In this document: positions 23,130-31,034 of the stretch, in pieces | Layout of the letters: each line of letters begins with the position of its first letter | Position numbering within the stretch: the stretch's first letter is position 1 | Assembly: GCA_023423065.1 (NCBI GenBank) | Contig: JAFAGC010000017.1 | Coordinates: forward strand, 1-48,612 | DNA from: Pseudomonadota bacterium | GTDB taxonomy: Bacteria; Pseudomonadota; Gammaproteobacteria; Steroidobacterales; Steroidobacteraceae | DNA length: 48,612 bases | Reading direction: 5' to 3' | Notes under the pieces: model-generated | What the model was told of the DNA's origin: nothing | Seen by the model: the letters and a program-made list of their open reading frames with translations, nothing else | The model's database searches: none | Made by a program: the position numbers and the translations under genes

Positions 23130-24692
23130 ATGGGCCACGATACCGAGCTCAGCGGACCCGACCTGACGGTGGGTGTCGAGGTGTCCGAGCTTCGCGAGGG
23201 CGTGCCCCTGCCCGGTCATGCGCACGGCGCGCCGATCGCGCTGGTGCGCAAGGGAGCCGACATTCACGCGGTCGGCGCGAAGTGCACTCACTACGGCGGC
23301 CCGCTCGCGGAAGGACTCGTGGCCGGCGACACGATCCGTTGCCCCTGGCATCACGCGTGTTTCGATCTGCGCACCGGCGACGCGCTCGGGGCGCCCGCGC
23401 TGGATCCGGTTGCCTGTTACGAAGTCATCCGGCGCGGCACGCGCGTCATCGTCGGCGCGCAGAAATCGCGCGCGAATCCGCGACCGCCACCGAAATCTCC
23501 GGACAAGATCGTGATCGTCGGCGCCGGCGCGGCGGGCGCGGCGGCCGCGGAGCGCCTCCGCCACCTGGGTTACCAGGGATCGATCACGCTCATCGGCAGC
23601 GAGGCGCCCGGCCCGGTGGACAGGCCGAACCTCAGCAAGGATTTTCTCGCGGGCAACGCGCCCATGGAGTGGGTCACGCTGCGCCCGGACGATTTCTACG
23701 AGAAGCTCGCGATCAATCTCGTCAAGAACGAAACCGTGGTCGGCCTCGACGCCGGCAGCAGATCCTTGAAGCTCGAGAGCGGCCCGGTCATTTCCTGCGA
23801 CGCGCTGCTGCTCGCGACGGGCGCGGAGCCGATGCGTCCGCCCATCGAGGGCGCACGATTCCCGCACGTCTTCACGCTGCGCACGCTGGCGGATGCGCAG
23901 AGGATCATCGAGGCCGCGGCCGCCGGCAGACAGGTCGTCGTCGTGGGCTCGGGCTTCATCGGCCTCGAAGTCGCGGCGTCGCTGCGACATCGCAATCTCG
24001 AAGTGCAGGTCGTGAGTCGCGACGACGTCCCGCTGGGCGGCGTGCTCGGCGAGCAGCTGGGCAGGTTCGTGCAGAGGCTGCACGAAGAGAATGGCGTGAA
24101 ATTCCACCTGGGCTCGACCTTGAAGGCCATCCATCCGCACAGCGTCGAGCTCGGCGATGGCCACACGCTCGCCGCGGATCTCGTCGTACTCGGAGTCGGT
24201 GTGCGGCCACGCACTGCGCTCGCCGAGAAGGCAGGACTCGAAGTGGACAACGGCATCGTCGTCGATGCGTCCCTGCGCACGAGCGCGCCCGGTATCTGGG
24301 CCGCGGGCGACGTGGCGCGTTATCCGGAGGCGCGGCTCGGCACCAGGGTGCGCATCGAACACTGGGTGGTCGCCGAGCGACAGGGCCAGTCCGTCGCGGC
24401 CGACATGCTCGGCCTGGGCAAACCGTTCGATGACGTGCCGTTCTTCTGGAGCCAGCACTACGACGTGACCCTCAACTACGTCGGCCACGCCGGCAAGGGC
24501 GCATCGATCGAGGTGACGGGCAACCTGCAGGAACGCGACGCGGCGGCTATCTACCGTGAGAACGGCAAGGTGACCGCCTTGGTCACCGTCGGTCGCGACC
24601 GGCAAAGCCTCGCGGTTGAAGCGGCGTTGCAGCGCGATGACGACGCCGCGGTCGAAGAGTTGCTGCGGACCGCCGCCGTCGCGAACGGCTAG
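23130..24692 (+). CDS. Rieske-FAD oxidoreductase (AIF-like ferredoxin/rubredoxin reductase)
   Basis: 520 residues. An N-terminal Rieske domain binds a [2Fe-2S] cluster through AKCTHYGGPL (C52, H54) and CPWHHACFDL (C71, H74). It is followed by a pyridine-nucleotide-disulfide type reductase: KIVIVGAGAAGAAAAERL binds FAD, VVVVGSGFIGLEVAA binds NAD(P)H, and GIWAAGDVARYPE is the second FAD motif. The C-terminal domain (VPFFWSQHYDVTLNYVG) is that of AIF/AIFM3-like reductases. It probably shuttles electrons from NAD(P)H to an unidentified acceptor. AAGGAGAAGTGCG precedes ATG 23130. The AlkA-type gene follows after 9 nt. Confidence 0.9.
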   Translation: MGHDTELSGPDLTVGVEVSELREGVPLPGHAHGAPIALVRKGADIHAVGAKCTHYGGPLAEGLVAGDTIRCPWHHACFDLRTGDALGAPALDPVACYEVIRRGTRVIVGAQKSRANPRPPPKSPDKIVIVGAGAAGAAAAERLRHLGYQGSITLIGSEAPGPVDRPNLSKDFLAGNAPMEWVTLRPDDFYEKLAINLVKNETVVGLDAGSRSLKLESGPVISCDALLLATGAEPMRPPIEGARFPHVFTLRTLADAQRIIEAAAAGRQVVVVGSGFIGLEVAASLRHRNLEVQVVSRDDVPLGGVLGEQLGRFVQRLHEENGVKFHLGSTLKAIHPHSVELGDGHTLAADLVVLGVGVRPRTALAEKAGLEVDNGIVVDASLRTSAPGIWAAGDVARYPEARLGTRVRIEHWVVAERQGQSVAADMLGLGKPFDDVPFFWSQHYDVTLNYVGHAGKGASIEVTGNLQERDAAAIYRENGKVTALVTVGRDRQSLAVEAALQRDDDAAVEELLRTAAVANG

Positions 24693-24701
24693 CCGGCCTC
24701 G

Positions 24702-25613
24702 GTGATTTCGCTCGCGACCCGCGCGCCCTTTCACCTCGAGGCGACGGTGCGCGTATTGCAGCGCCGGCCTGCGAACGTGGTGGACGGGTGGGAAGACGGC
24801 CGGTACCTGCGCCTGTTCGAACTGGCCGGAGGCCTGTCACTCGTCGAAGTGCGCGATCACGGAACCGTCGCAAGACCTCGCGTTCGACTGCGAATCGTGG
24901 CGGGCGACGATTCCGCGGCGGCGTACGCGGAATCGCGCGCGTTGCTGCGCGGGATGCTCGGCCTCGATGTCGATCCGGCGGCGCTGCGTCGCTGCGCGGA
25001 ATCCGCCGAGGCGAGCCGCGCAACCTGTCGTGAATTGCGCGGCATGCGTCCCCCGCGGTTCGCCACCTTGTTCGAAGCGTTCGCGAGTGTCATACCGTTC
25101 CAGCAATTGAGCCTCGATGCCGGCACCGCGATCGTGGCGCGGTTCGCCACGCGTTTCGGGCGGAGGCTCGCGCACGATGGACGGCGATTCCACGCGTTTC
25201 CGACGGCGCGACGTATCGCGCGCGCACGACTCGATTCGCTGCGCGCCTGTGGATTCAGCCGGCCGAAGGCGCGGACGCTGCGCGACGTGGCGCGTGCGAT
25301 CGAGGCCGGCGAACTTCGCGAAACCGGGCTCGCGCGACTGGGCACGGATGAGGCCATGGCGAGACTCGTGGAGATGCCCGGTATCGGGCCCTGGAGCGCG
25401 GGTCTGGTCCTGCTACGCGGCCTGGGCCGGCTCGACGTGTTTCCGCCCGGTGACGTCGGCGCGGCTCGCAACCTGCGCGATCTCATGCAACTCGATCCGC
25501 GCGCGCCGCTCGCGCCGATCATCGAGACTTTCGGAACTTGCCGCGGCTACCTGTATTTCTGCGCGCTCGGCGGCGCGCTGTTGCGAAGCGGCCTGATCCA
25601 CCCGGCGCACTGA
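24702..25613 (+). CDS. DNA-3-methyladenine glycosylase 2 (AlkA-like HhH-GPD enzyme)
   Basis: 303 residues from GTG 24702. The helix-hairpin-helix and catalytic loop are readable: ARLVEMPGIGPWSAGLVLLRGLG is the HhH, and LDVFPPGDVGAARNLRD carries the catalytic Asp in the FPxxD position. FASVIPFQQLSLDAGTAIVAR matches the conserved FEALVRAIxxQQxS block. It excises alkylated purines to start base-excision repair. The N-terminal AlkA_N-like half (residues 1-110) is present, with no Ada domain. Nine nucleotides separate it from the Rieske reductase, so they are likely co-transcribed. Confidence 0.88.
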   Translation: MISLATRAPFHLEATVRVLQRRPANVVDGWEDGRYLRLFELAGGLSLVEVRDHGTVARPRVRLRIVAGDDSAAAYAESRALLRGMLGLDVDPAALRRCAESAEASRATCRELRGMRPPRFATLFEAFASVIPFQQLSLDAGTAIVARFATRFGRRLAHDGRRFHAFPTARRIARARLDSLRACGFSRPKARTLRDVARAIEAGELRETGLARLGTDEAMARLVEMPGIGPWSAGLVLLRGLGRLDVFPPGDVGAARNLRDLMQLDPRAPLAPIIETFGTCRGYLYFCALGGALLRSGLIHPAH

Positions 25614-25628
25614 GGGCTCCCGCCCTCG

Positions 25629-26024
25629 CTAGCCGGCCCGGGTCGACGCCATCTCCCGCAGGTAACCCACGCACAGCGCGGTCAGGTGTCGCTTCAGTCT
25701 TTCGAAGGATTCGCGGTTGCCGCCGGCCTCGATGGCCATGCGCGTCGGCCCCACGATGGATGCGACGAGCATCGCGCTCACCTCGCGTGGCTGCGAGAAC
25801 TTCGCGTCGCCGGCCGTCACGAGCATGTCGTGCACGGCGCAGGCGCAGCGCATCGCCTCCTCCTTGACGATGGCGTCGGCGTTGACCGCCGCCGAGGGTA
25901 GATAGAGCGCGCGCGAGACGTCGAGGAATTCCTCGACGGCATCTTCGCCGAGTGGATGCGCAGCCAGATGGAACGCGGGAAAGCGCACGCCGAGACGAGC
26001 TGAGCATCCCGGCACGGGGCTCAC
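25629..26024 (-). pseudogene. TetR-type ligand-binding domain without its DNA-binding head
   Basis: 131 codons from GTG 26024, whose GTGA overlaps the SURF1 stop by 4 nt. The sequence FPAFHLAAHPLGEDAVEEFL and REVSAMLVASIVGPTRMAIE, ending in LKRHLTALCVGYLREM, looks like the all-helical C-terminal half of a TetR/AcrR regulator. The N-terminal HTH of about 50 residues is missing, and the space where it would lie is SURF1. Either a deletion fused the end of a TetR gene to the cyo operon, or a headless ligand domain is translated by coupling. Convergent with the AlkA-type gene. Confidence 0.5.
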
Positions 26025-26749
26025 TCGCGCGCGGATCGATCGATCGAACGCTCCTGGCGATACACGCGGACCGCGCCGACGGCGAGCAGCGCCGCGAGCG
26101 CGAACCAGGTCAGCGCGTATTGCAGGTGATTGTCGCGGAACCTGACTACCGTCAGGCCGCCGCTGGGCGAGCCGGGAACGACCGGGTCGAGGGCGTCGGT
26201 GTCGACGAAGTACGGCGCGATATTGCCGAGGCCGCGCGCACGCGCGATCGCCGCGACGTCGCGCGAGTACCAGCGATCTTCGCCGGGCCGGTTGTCGCGC
26301 AGGAATCCCCCACCCGGCTCGTTCGCGCGCACGAGACCGCTCACCGATGTCGGCCCATCGATGCGCGTCCAGTCGCGCGCCTCGCGCCGCGAGGCTTCCA
26401 CGAATCCGCGATTCACGAGCACCGTGAAGCCATCGCCGGCGACGAATGGCGTGAGAACCCAGTAGCCGCCGCCGAGCCTCGTAGTCGCCTGCACCAGCGT
26501 TTCGCGATCGTTGAGGAATCGGCCCCGCAGCGACACACGGCGGTACTCGTGCTCGAGGGCGTCGAACCGTCCGGCATGAGGCGCTTCCATCGGTGGCGCA
26601 TGCACACGCGCATCGACGCGTGCGATGAGATCGCGTTTCCACGCGAGACGCTGCACCTGCCACACTCCGAGCGCCACGAAGACCAGGCATCCGGCGAGCG
26701 CGGCGCAGGCGAACAGCAACCGCCTGCCTCGCGTGCGCGGCGGATTCAT
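26021..26749 (-). CDS. SURF1-family oxidase assembly protein
   Basis: 242 residues. Two transmembrane helices flank a periplasmic domain: LLFACAALAGCLVFVALGVW near the N-terminus with the conserved GVWQVQRLAWK, and YALTWFALAALLAVGAVRVY near the end. Internal SURF1 blocks YRRVSLRGRFL and GYWVLTPFV are present. SURF1 delivers haem a for assembly of haem-copper oxidases. It starts 7 nt after cyoD and belongs to the oxidase operon. This suggests that the bo-type complex here may use haem a or needs SURF1 for haem o insertion. Confidence 0.92.
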   Translation of the reverse strand: MNPPRTRGRRLLFACAALAGCLVFVALGVWQVQRLAWKRDLIARVDARVHAPPMEAPHAGRFDALEHEYRRVSLRGRFLNDRETLVQATTRLGGGYWVLTPFVAGDGFTVLVNRGFVEASRREARDWTRIDGPTSVSGLVRANEPGGGFLRDNRPGEDRWYSRDVAAIARARGLGNIAPYFVDTDALDPVVPGSPSGGLTVVRFRDNHLQYALTWFALAALLAVGAVRVYRQERSIDRSARE

Positions 26750-26756
26750 GGGGACA

Positions 26757-27146
26757 CTAGATAGGCGCCCCGACGGCTTCGTGCGCCGGCGTCATGTTCC
26801 GGTCGAGGTGGTACATGACCCAGACGGACCCCGCGACGGTGATGCCGACGAGGATCAGCGTGAACACGATCGAGGTCAGCGACCAGCCGTCCTCGGTGCC
26901 CGCCTTCATGTGCAGGAAGAACACGACGTGCACGACCATCTGCGTCACGGCCAACGTGATGATGATGGCGGCGATGGCCGTTCTGCTCATCGGCGCACCG
27001 CCCATGACGAGCCAGAACGGAATCACCGTCAGCACCGCGGAGAGCCCGAAGCCGATCAGATAGTCGCGCAGCGTGCCGTGCGGCTCGGGCACGTGTGCGT
27101 ACGGATGCGGGTTCGCGCGCCCGGCGGCCTGTTCCTCTGCGCTCAT
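26757..27146 (-). CDS. cyoD: Cytochrome o ubiquinol oxidase subunit IV
   Basis: 129 residues with three hydrophobic helices: YLIGFGLSAVLTVIPFWLVM, AIAAIIITLAVTQMVVHVVF and LTSIVFTLILVGITVAGSVW, as in CyoD. HVVFFLHMKAG is the family signature. The ATG overlaps the cyoC stop as ATGA. A longer hydrophilic N-terminus (about 28 residues, SAEEQAAGRANPHPYAHVPE) than in Escherichia coli. It stabilises the CuB site during assembly. Confidence 0.93.
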   Translation of the reverse strand: MSAEEQAAGRANPHPYAHVPEPHGTLRDYLIGFGLSAVLTVIPFWLVMGGAPMSRTAIAAIIITLAVTQMVVHVVFFLHMKAGTEDGWSLTSIVFTLILVGITVAGSVWVMYHLDRNMTPAHEAVGAPI

Positions 27147-27775
27147 CGCATCACTCCGAGCAGATAGACGAACGAGAAAACCCCGATCCAGATCAGGTCG
27201 AGGAAGTGCCAGAAAAGGCTCAGGCAGGCGAGCCGCCGCCCGTTCGGCCTGGTCAGGCCGTGCTTGCGGATCTGCGCCATCAGCGTGACCAGCCAGACGA
27301 TGCCGAACGTGACGTGCAGGCCGTGCGTGCTCACCAGCGTGAAGAAGGCCGACAGGAACGCGCTGCGTTGCGGGCCGGCGCCTTCGTGGATCAGGTGCGC
27401 GAACTCGTACACCTCGATGCTGACGAAGCCGATCCCCAGCAATCCCGTGACCGCGAGCCAGCCCAGCGTTCCCGCGACATTCTTGCGATACGCGCTCAGC
27501 ATCGCGAAGCCGTAAGTAATCGACGAAAACAGCAGCAGGCCGGTATTCACCGCGACCAGCGACAGGTCGAACAGGTCGGCGGCGGACGGCCCCGCGGCAT
27601 AGTTGCCGCCGAGCACGGCGAAGGTCGCGAACAGCACCGCGAAGATGAGGCAGTCGCTCATCAGGTAGATCCAGAAGCCCAGCATCGTGCTGCTGCCGGC
27701 TTCGTGATCGTGCTCGTCGAGCTGCAGGAAGACGTCGCGCGCCGCGGCCTGCTCGGATGTGAGTGCGTGTCCCAT
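27143..27775 (-). CDS. cyoC: Cytochrome o ubiquinol oxidase subunit III
   Basis: 210 residues, five hydrophobic helices as in CyoC. STMLGFWIYLMSDCLIFAVL and VSTHGLHVTFGIVWLVTL are conserved blocks, as is the C-terminal SLFWHFLDLIWIGVFSFVYL. Part of the proton-pumping quinol oxidase in the inner membrane. Three nucleotides separate it from cyoB, and its end overlaps cyoD by 4 nt. Confidence 0.95.
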   Translation of the reverse strand: MGHALTSEQAAARDVFLQLDEHDHEAGSSTMLGFWIYLMSDCLIFAVLFATFAVLGGNYAAGPSAADLFDLSLVAVNTGLLLFSSITYGFAMLSAYRKNVAGTLGWLAVTGLLGIGFVSIEVYEFAHLIHEGAGPQRSAFLSAFFTLVSTHGLHVTFGIVWLVTLMAQIRKHGLTRPNGRRLACLSLFWHFLDLIWIGVFSFVYLLGVMR

Positions 27776-27778
27776 GCG

Positions 27779-29800
27779 TCAGGCCCGGCCCGCGAGGAGT
27801 TGCGCGCGCTCCTCTTCCGCCCGCTTCACTTCATCGGCGGGCAGGTGGAACTCGCGCTGGTAATCGAACGTGTGCCAGATCGCGTACGCGACGATGGCGA
27901 CGAAGCTCGCGATCGCGAGCCACCACATGTACCAGACCATCGCGAAGCCGAAGACGGTGCTGAACCCGGCGAGGATGATTCCGGTGCCGGTGTTCTTCGG
28001 CATCAGGATCGCGCGGAAGTTTGCCGTGGGGCGCTGGAAGCCGCGCTGCTTCATGTCCCACCACGCATCGCTGTCGTGCACGATCGGCGTGAAGGCGAAG
28101 TTGTACGCCGGCGGAGGCGACGACGTCGACCATTCGAGCGTGCGGCCATTCCACGGATCGCCGGTGTTGTCGCGCAATTTCTCGCGATCGCGATACGTGA
28201 CGTAGAACTGCATGAGCAGCGCGCCGATGCCGGCCGCGATCAGCACCGCGCCGAGGCCGGCGATCTGGAACCAGATCTGCAGCGACGGATCGTCGAAGAA
28301 GCGCAGGCGCCGCGTCACGCCCATGAGGCCGAGGATGTAGACCGGGGCGAAAGCGACCCAGAAGCCGATCACCCAGCACCAGAAGGACACCTTGCCCCAG
28401 AAGGGATCGAGCCGGTAGCCGGTGGCCTTGGGGAACCAGTGGTAGATCGCCGCGAACAGGCCGAACACCACGCCGCCGATGATCACGTTGTGGAAGTGCG
28501 CGACGAGGAACAGGCTGTTGTGCAGCACGAAGTCCGCGGGCGGCACCGCGAGCAACACGCCCGTCATGCCGCCGATCACGAACGTGAGCATGAACGCGAT
28601 GGTCCACATCATCGGCAGTTCGAAGCGGATGCGGCCGCGATACATCGTGAACAGCCAGTTGAAGATCTTCGCGCCCGTCGGGATCGAGATGATCATCGTC
28701 GTGATGCCGAAGAACGAGTTGACGCTCGCGCCCGAGCCCATCGTGAAGAAGTGGTGCAGCCAGACGATGTACGAGAGCACCGTGATGACCACCGTCGCGT
28801 ACACCATCGAGCTGTAACCGAACAGCTTCTTGCCCGTGAACGTCGCGGTGACCTCGGAGAACACGCCGAACAGCGGCAGGATCAGGATGTACACCTCGGG
28901 ATGTCCCCAGATCCAGATGAGGTTCACGTACATCATCGGGTTGCCGCCGAAGTCGGCCGTGAAGAAGTGCGTGCCGAGATAACGGTCGAGGGTCAGCAGC
29001 GCGAGCGCCGCGGTCAGCACGGGGAACGCCGCGACGATCAGCACATTGGTGCACAGCGCGGTCCAGCAGAAGATCGGCATCTTCATGAGCGTCATGCCCG
29101 GCGCGCGCATCTTGATGATGGTCACGAGCAGGTTGATTCCGGACAGGGTGGTTCCCACCCCGGCTATCTGCAACGCCCATATGTAGTAATCCACGCCGAC
29201 GTCCGGACTGAACTCGATGCCCGACAGTGGTGGATAGGCGAGCCAGCCGGTCTTCGCGAACTCGCCGACGAACAGCGAGATCATGACGAGCACCGCGCCA
29301 GCGGCGGTCATCCAGAAGCTGAAGTTGTTGAGGAACGGGAACGACACGTCGCGCGCGCCGATCTGCAGCGGCATGATGTAGTTCATGATGCCGGTGACCA
29401 GCGGCATGGCCACGAAGAAGATCATGATCACGCCGTGCGCGGTGAAAATCTGGTCGTAGTGCTGGGCGTTGAGATAACCCTCGGAGCCGCCGAACGCCAT
29501 CGCCTGTTGCGCGCGCATCATCAATGCGTCCGCGAAGCCGCGCAGCAGCATCACGAGCCCGAGGATCATGTACATGATGCCGATGCGCTTGTGGTCGATG
29601 GTCGTGAACCATTCGCGCCACAGGTATCCCCAGAGCTTGTACTTCGTGATCGCCGCGAGCAGCGCGGCGCCCAGCAACGCGGTGCCGATGAACGAGATGA
29701 CGACGAGCGGCTCGTGAACCGGGAAGGAATCCCAGCTCAGGCGCCCGAAGATCGGGTGGACGGTTCCGACGGCTCCCTGAGTAATGGACGAATCGGTCAT
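27779..29800 (-). CDS. cyoB: Cytochrome o ubiquinol oxidase subunit I
   Basis: 673 residues, close to the 663 of Escherichia coli CyoB. Haem-copper core motifs are intact: AHGVIMIFFVAMPLV has a haem His, WIWGHPEVYILILPLFG carries CuB His and the cross-linking Tyr, and WLHHFFTMG has the two CuB His. VAHFHNVIIGGVVF binds the second haem. It reduces oxygen to water with quinol as donor and pumps protons. Its start overlaps the cyoA stop as ATGA. Confidence 0.96.
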   Translation of the reverse strand: MTDSSITQGAVGTVHPIFGRLSWDSFPVHEPLVVISFIGTALLGAALLAAITKYKLWGYLWREWFTTIDHKRIGIMYMILGLVMLLRGFADALMMRAQQAMAFGGSEGYLNAQHYDQIFTAHGVIMIFFVAMPLVTGIMNYIMPLQIGARDVSFPFLNNFSFWMTAAGAVLVMISLFVGEFAKTGWLAYPPLSGIEFSPDVGVDYYIWALQIAGVGTTLSGINLLVTIIKMRAPGMTLMKMPIFCWTALCTNVLIVAAFPVLTAALALLTLDRYLGTHFFTADFGGNPMMYVNLIWIWGHPEVYILILPLFGVFSEVTATFTGKKLFGYSSMVYATVVITVLSYIVWLHHFFTMGSGASVNSFFGITTMIISIPTGAKIFNWLFTMYRGRIRFELPMMWTIAFMLTFVIGGMTGVLLAVPPADFVLHNSLFLVAHFHNVIIGGVVFGLFAAIYHWFPKATGYRLDPFWGKVSFWCWVIGFWVAFAPVYILGLMGVTRRLRFFDDPSLQIWFQIAGLGAVLIAAGIGALLMQFYVTYRDREKLRDNTGDPWNGRTLEWSTSSPPPAYNFAFTPIVHDSDAWWDMKQRGFQRPTANFRAILMPKNTGTGIILAGFSTVFGFAMVWYMWWLAIASFVAIVAYAIWHTFDYQREFHLPADEVKRAEEERAQLLAGRA

Positions 29801-30945
29801 GGACGAGTCGCTGTTTCGTTATCGAGACCAGGACCGGCAAGCAATGGCCCGACCTGCGTGCCCGGCAGCGCGAGACCCGCGCCGAGCAACGGCGTGCGAT
29901 CGATCGGCGTGTAGAGATCCTCGAGCGGATCGGCCGGCGGCAACTTGCACTGGCCGACGATGTGTGAGTAGTCGGCGCCGAATACGGCGCGCCGCGCCTC
30001 GGGCGAGCGCGCCACGTTGTTGGCACTCGCGAGGCCGAGACCGCCGCGGCGATCGATCGCCATCATGTCGTGGGCGCACATGCGTCCCGGCTCGACGCAC
30101 CCACCCAGGATGTAGTCGAACAGCCGCTCGTGCACGGCGGAGAATCGCTGCGGCGGTTCGTTTTCCGACGGCTTCGCGAGCGCGAGATAGCGATCGCGCG
30201 TGAGGGCCTCGTTATCCGTGCGCACGTCCTCGATCCACTTGTCGAACTCCGCCTGTTCGACGCTGCGCGCGACGAAGCGCATGCCGGAGAAACCCGCGCC
30301 GCTGTAGTTGGCCGAGAAGCCTCGCGACTCGCCCGTTTCGTTCATGACGCCGTGCAGGCGCGTCTGCATGCGCGGCATCGCATACACCATGCCGGCGAGT
30401 TCGGGGATGTAGAGCGAGTTCATGACGGAGGTCGAGGTGATGTTCATCATCACGGGCTGATCCACCGGCACCACGAATTCGTTCACCGTCGCGATGTCGT
30501 ACTGCGGATAGATGAACAGCCATTTCCAGTCGAGCGCGACCACGTTGATCACCAGCTCGCGGGTCTCGCCGGTCAGCATTCTCTTCTCGTCTATGCGATC
30601 GAGCTTGCGGAACGGATCGAGCAGGTGCGTGCCGAGCCACGTCAGCGTGCCGAGGCAGATGATGATGAGCAGCGGCGCGGACCAGATCACGAGCTCGAGC
30701 CGCATGGAGTGATGCCAGTCCGGCTCGTACGGCGCCTGCTCGTTGTTGTGCCGGTAGTACCACGCGAACCAGACGGTCAGCGCCATGACCGGCACGATGA
30801 TGAGGAGCATCAGCCAGGTGGAGGTGACCAGCAGGTCGCGCTCGCGCTCGGCTATATCCCCGCCGGGATTCAGCACCACCATGTCGCAGCCGGCGAGCGC
30901 CAGGCACGCGATCAGGAATGGAGCCGCTCGCAGGAGACCCTTCAT
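29797..30945 (-). CDS. cyoA: Cytochrome o ubiquinol oxidase subunit II, with C-terminal extension
   Basis: 382 residues from ATG 30945. The lipoprotein signal FLIACLALAGCDMVVLNP (lipobox LAGC) is followed by two transmembrane helices and a cupredoxin-like domain. LDWKWLFIYPQYDIATVNEF and MNSLYIPELAGMVYAMPRM match CyoA, which lacks the CuA ligands of cytochrome c oxidases. Roughly 65 residues longer than Escherichia coli CyoA, mainly at the C-terminus. That part contains GGCVEPGRMCAHDMM, a Cys pair, and an Asp/Pro-rich tail of unknown role. It opens the operon cyoA-B-C-D-surf1. Confidence 0.94.
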   Translation of the reverse strand: MKGLLRAAPFLIACLALAGCDMVVLNPGGDIAERERDLLVTSTWLMLLIIVPVMALTVWFAWYYRHNNEQAPYEPDWHHSMRLELVIWSAPLLIIICLGTLTWLGTHLLDPFRKLDRIDEKRMLTGETRELVINVVALDWKWLFIYPQYDIATVNEFVVPVDQPVMMNITSTSVMNSLYIPELAGMVYAMPRMQTRLHGVMNETGESRGFSANYSGAGFSGMRFVARSVEQAEFDKWIEDVRTDNEALTRDRYLALAKPSENEPPQRFSAVHERLFDYILGGCVEPGRMCAHDMMAIDRRGGLGLASANNVARSPEARRAVFGADYSHIVGQCKLPPADPLEDLYTPIDRTPLLGAGLALPGTQVGPLLAGPGLDNETATRP

Positions 30946-30979
30946 GTGCGCAAAATACTGGATAGACGCGCCGGGCGAC

Positions 30980-30998
30980 ATGGGGCAAATTGTCCCAT
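30980..30998. promoter_or_regulatory. 19-bp near-perfect palindrome between cyoA and the MFS gene
   Basis: ATGGGGCAA and TTGTCCCAT flank a single central A. Eighteen arm positions pair with one mismatch (G:T position). It lies 35 nt before cyoA and 36 nt before the MFS start, exactly central in an 89-bp divergent region. Likely operator for a dimeric regulator of one or both genes. Confidence 0.5.
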
Positions 30999-31034
30999 AC
31001 CCCGCGACCCTCTTCGGCGCTAAAAGGGGGCACG

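Noticed and set aside
27095..29914. Long plus-strand open frame opposite cyoB-cyoC
   Set aside because: Product is charged and repetitive, without family motifs; the minus-strand genes are unmistakable cyo subunits.
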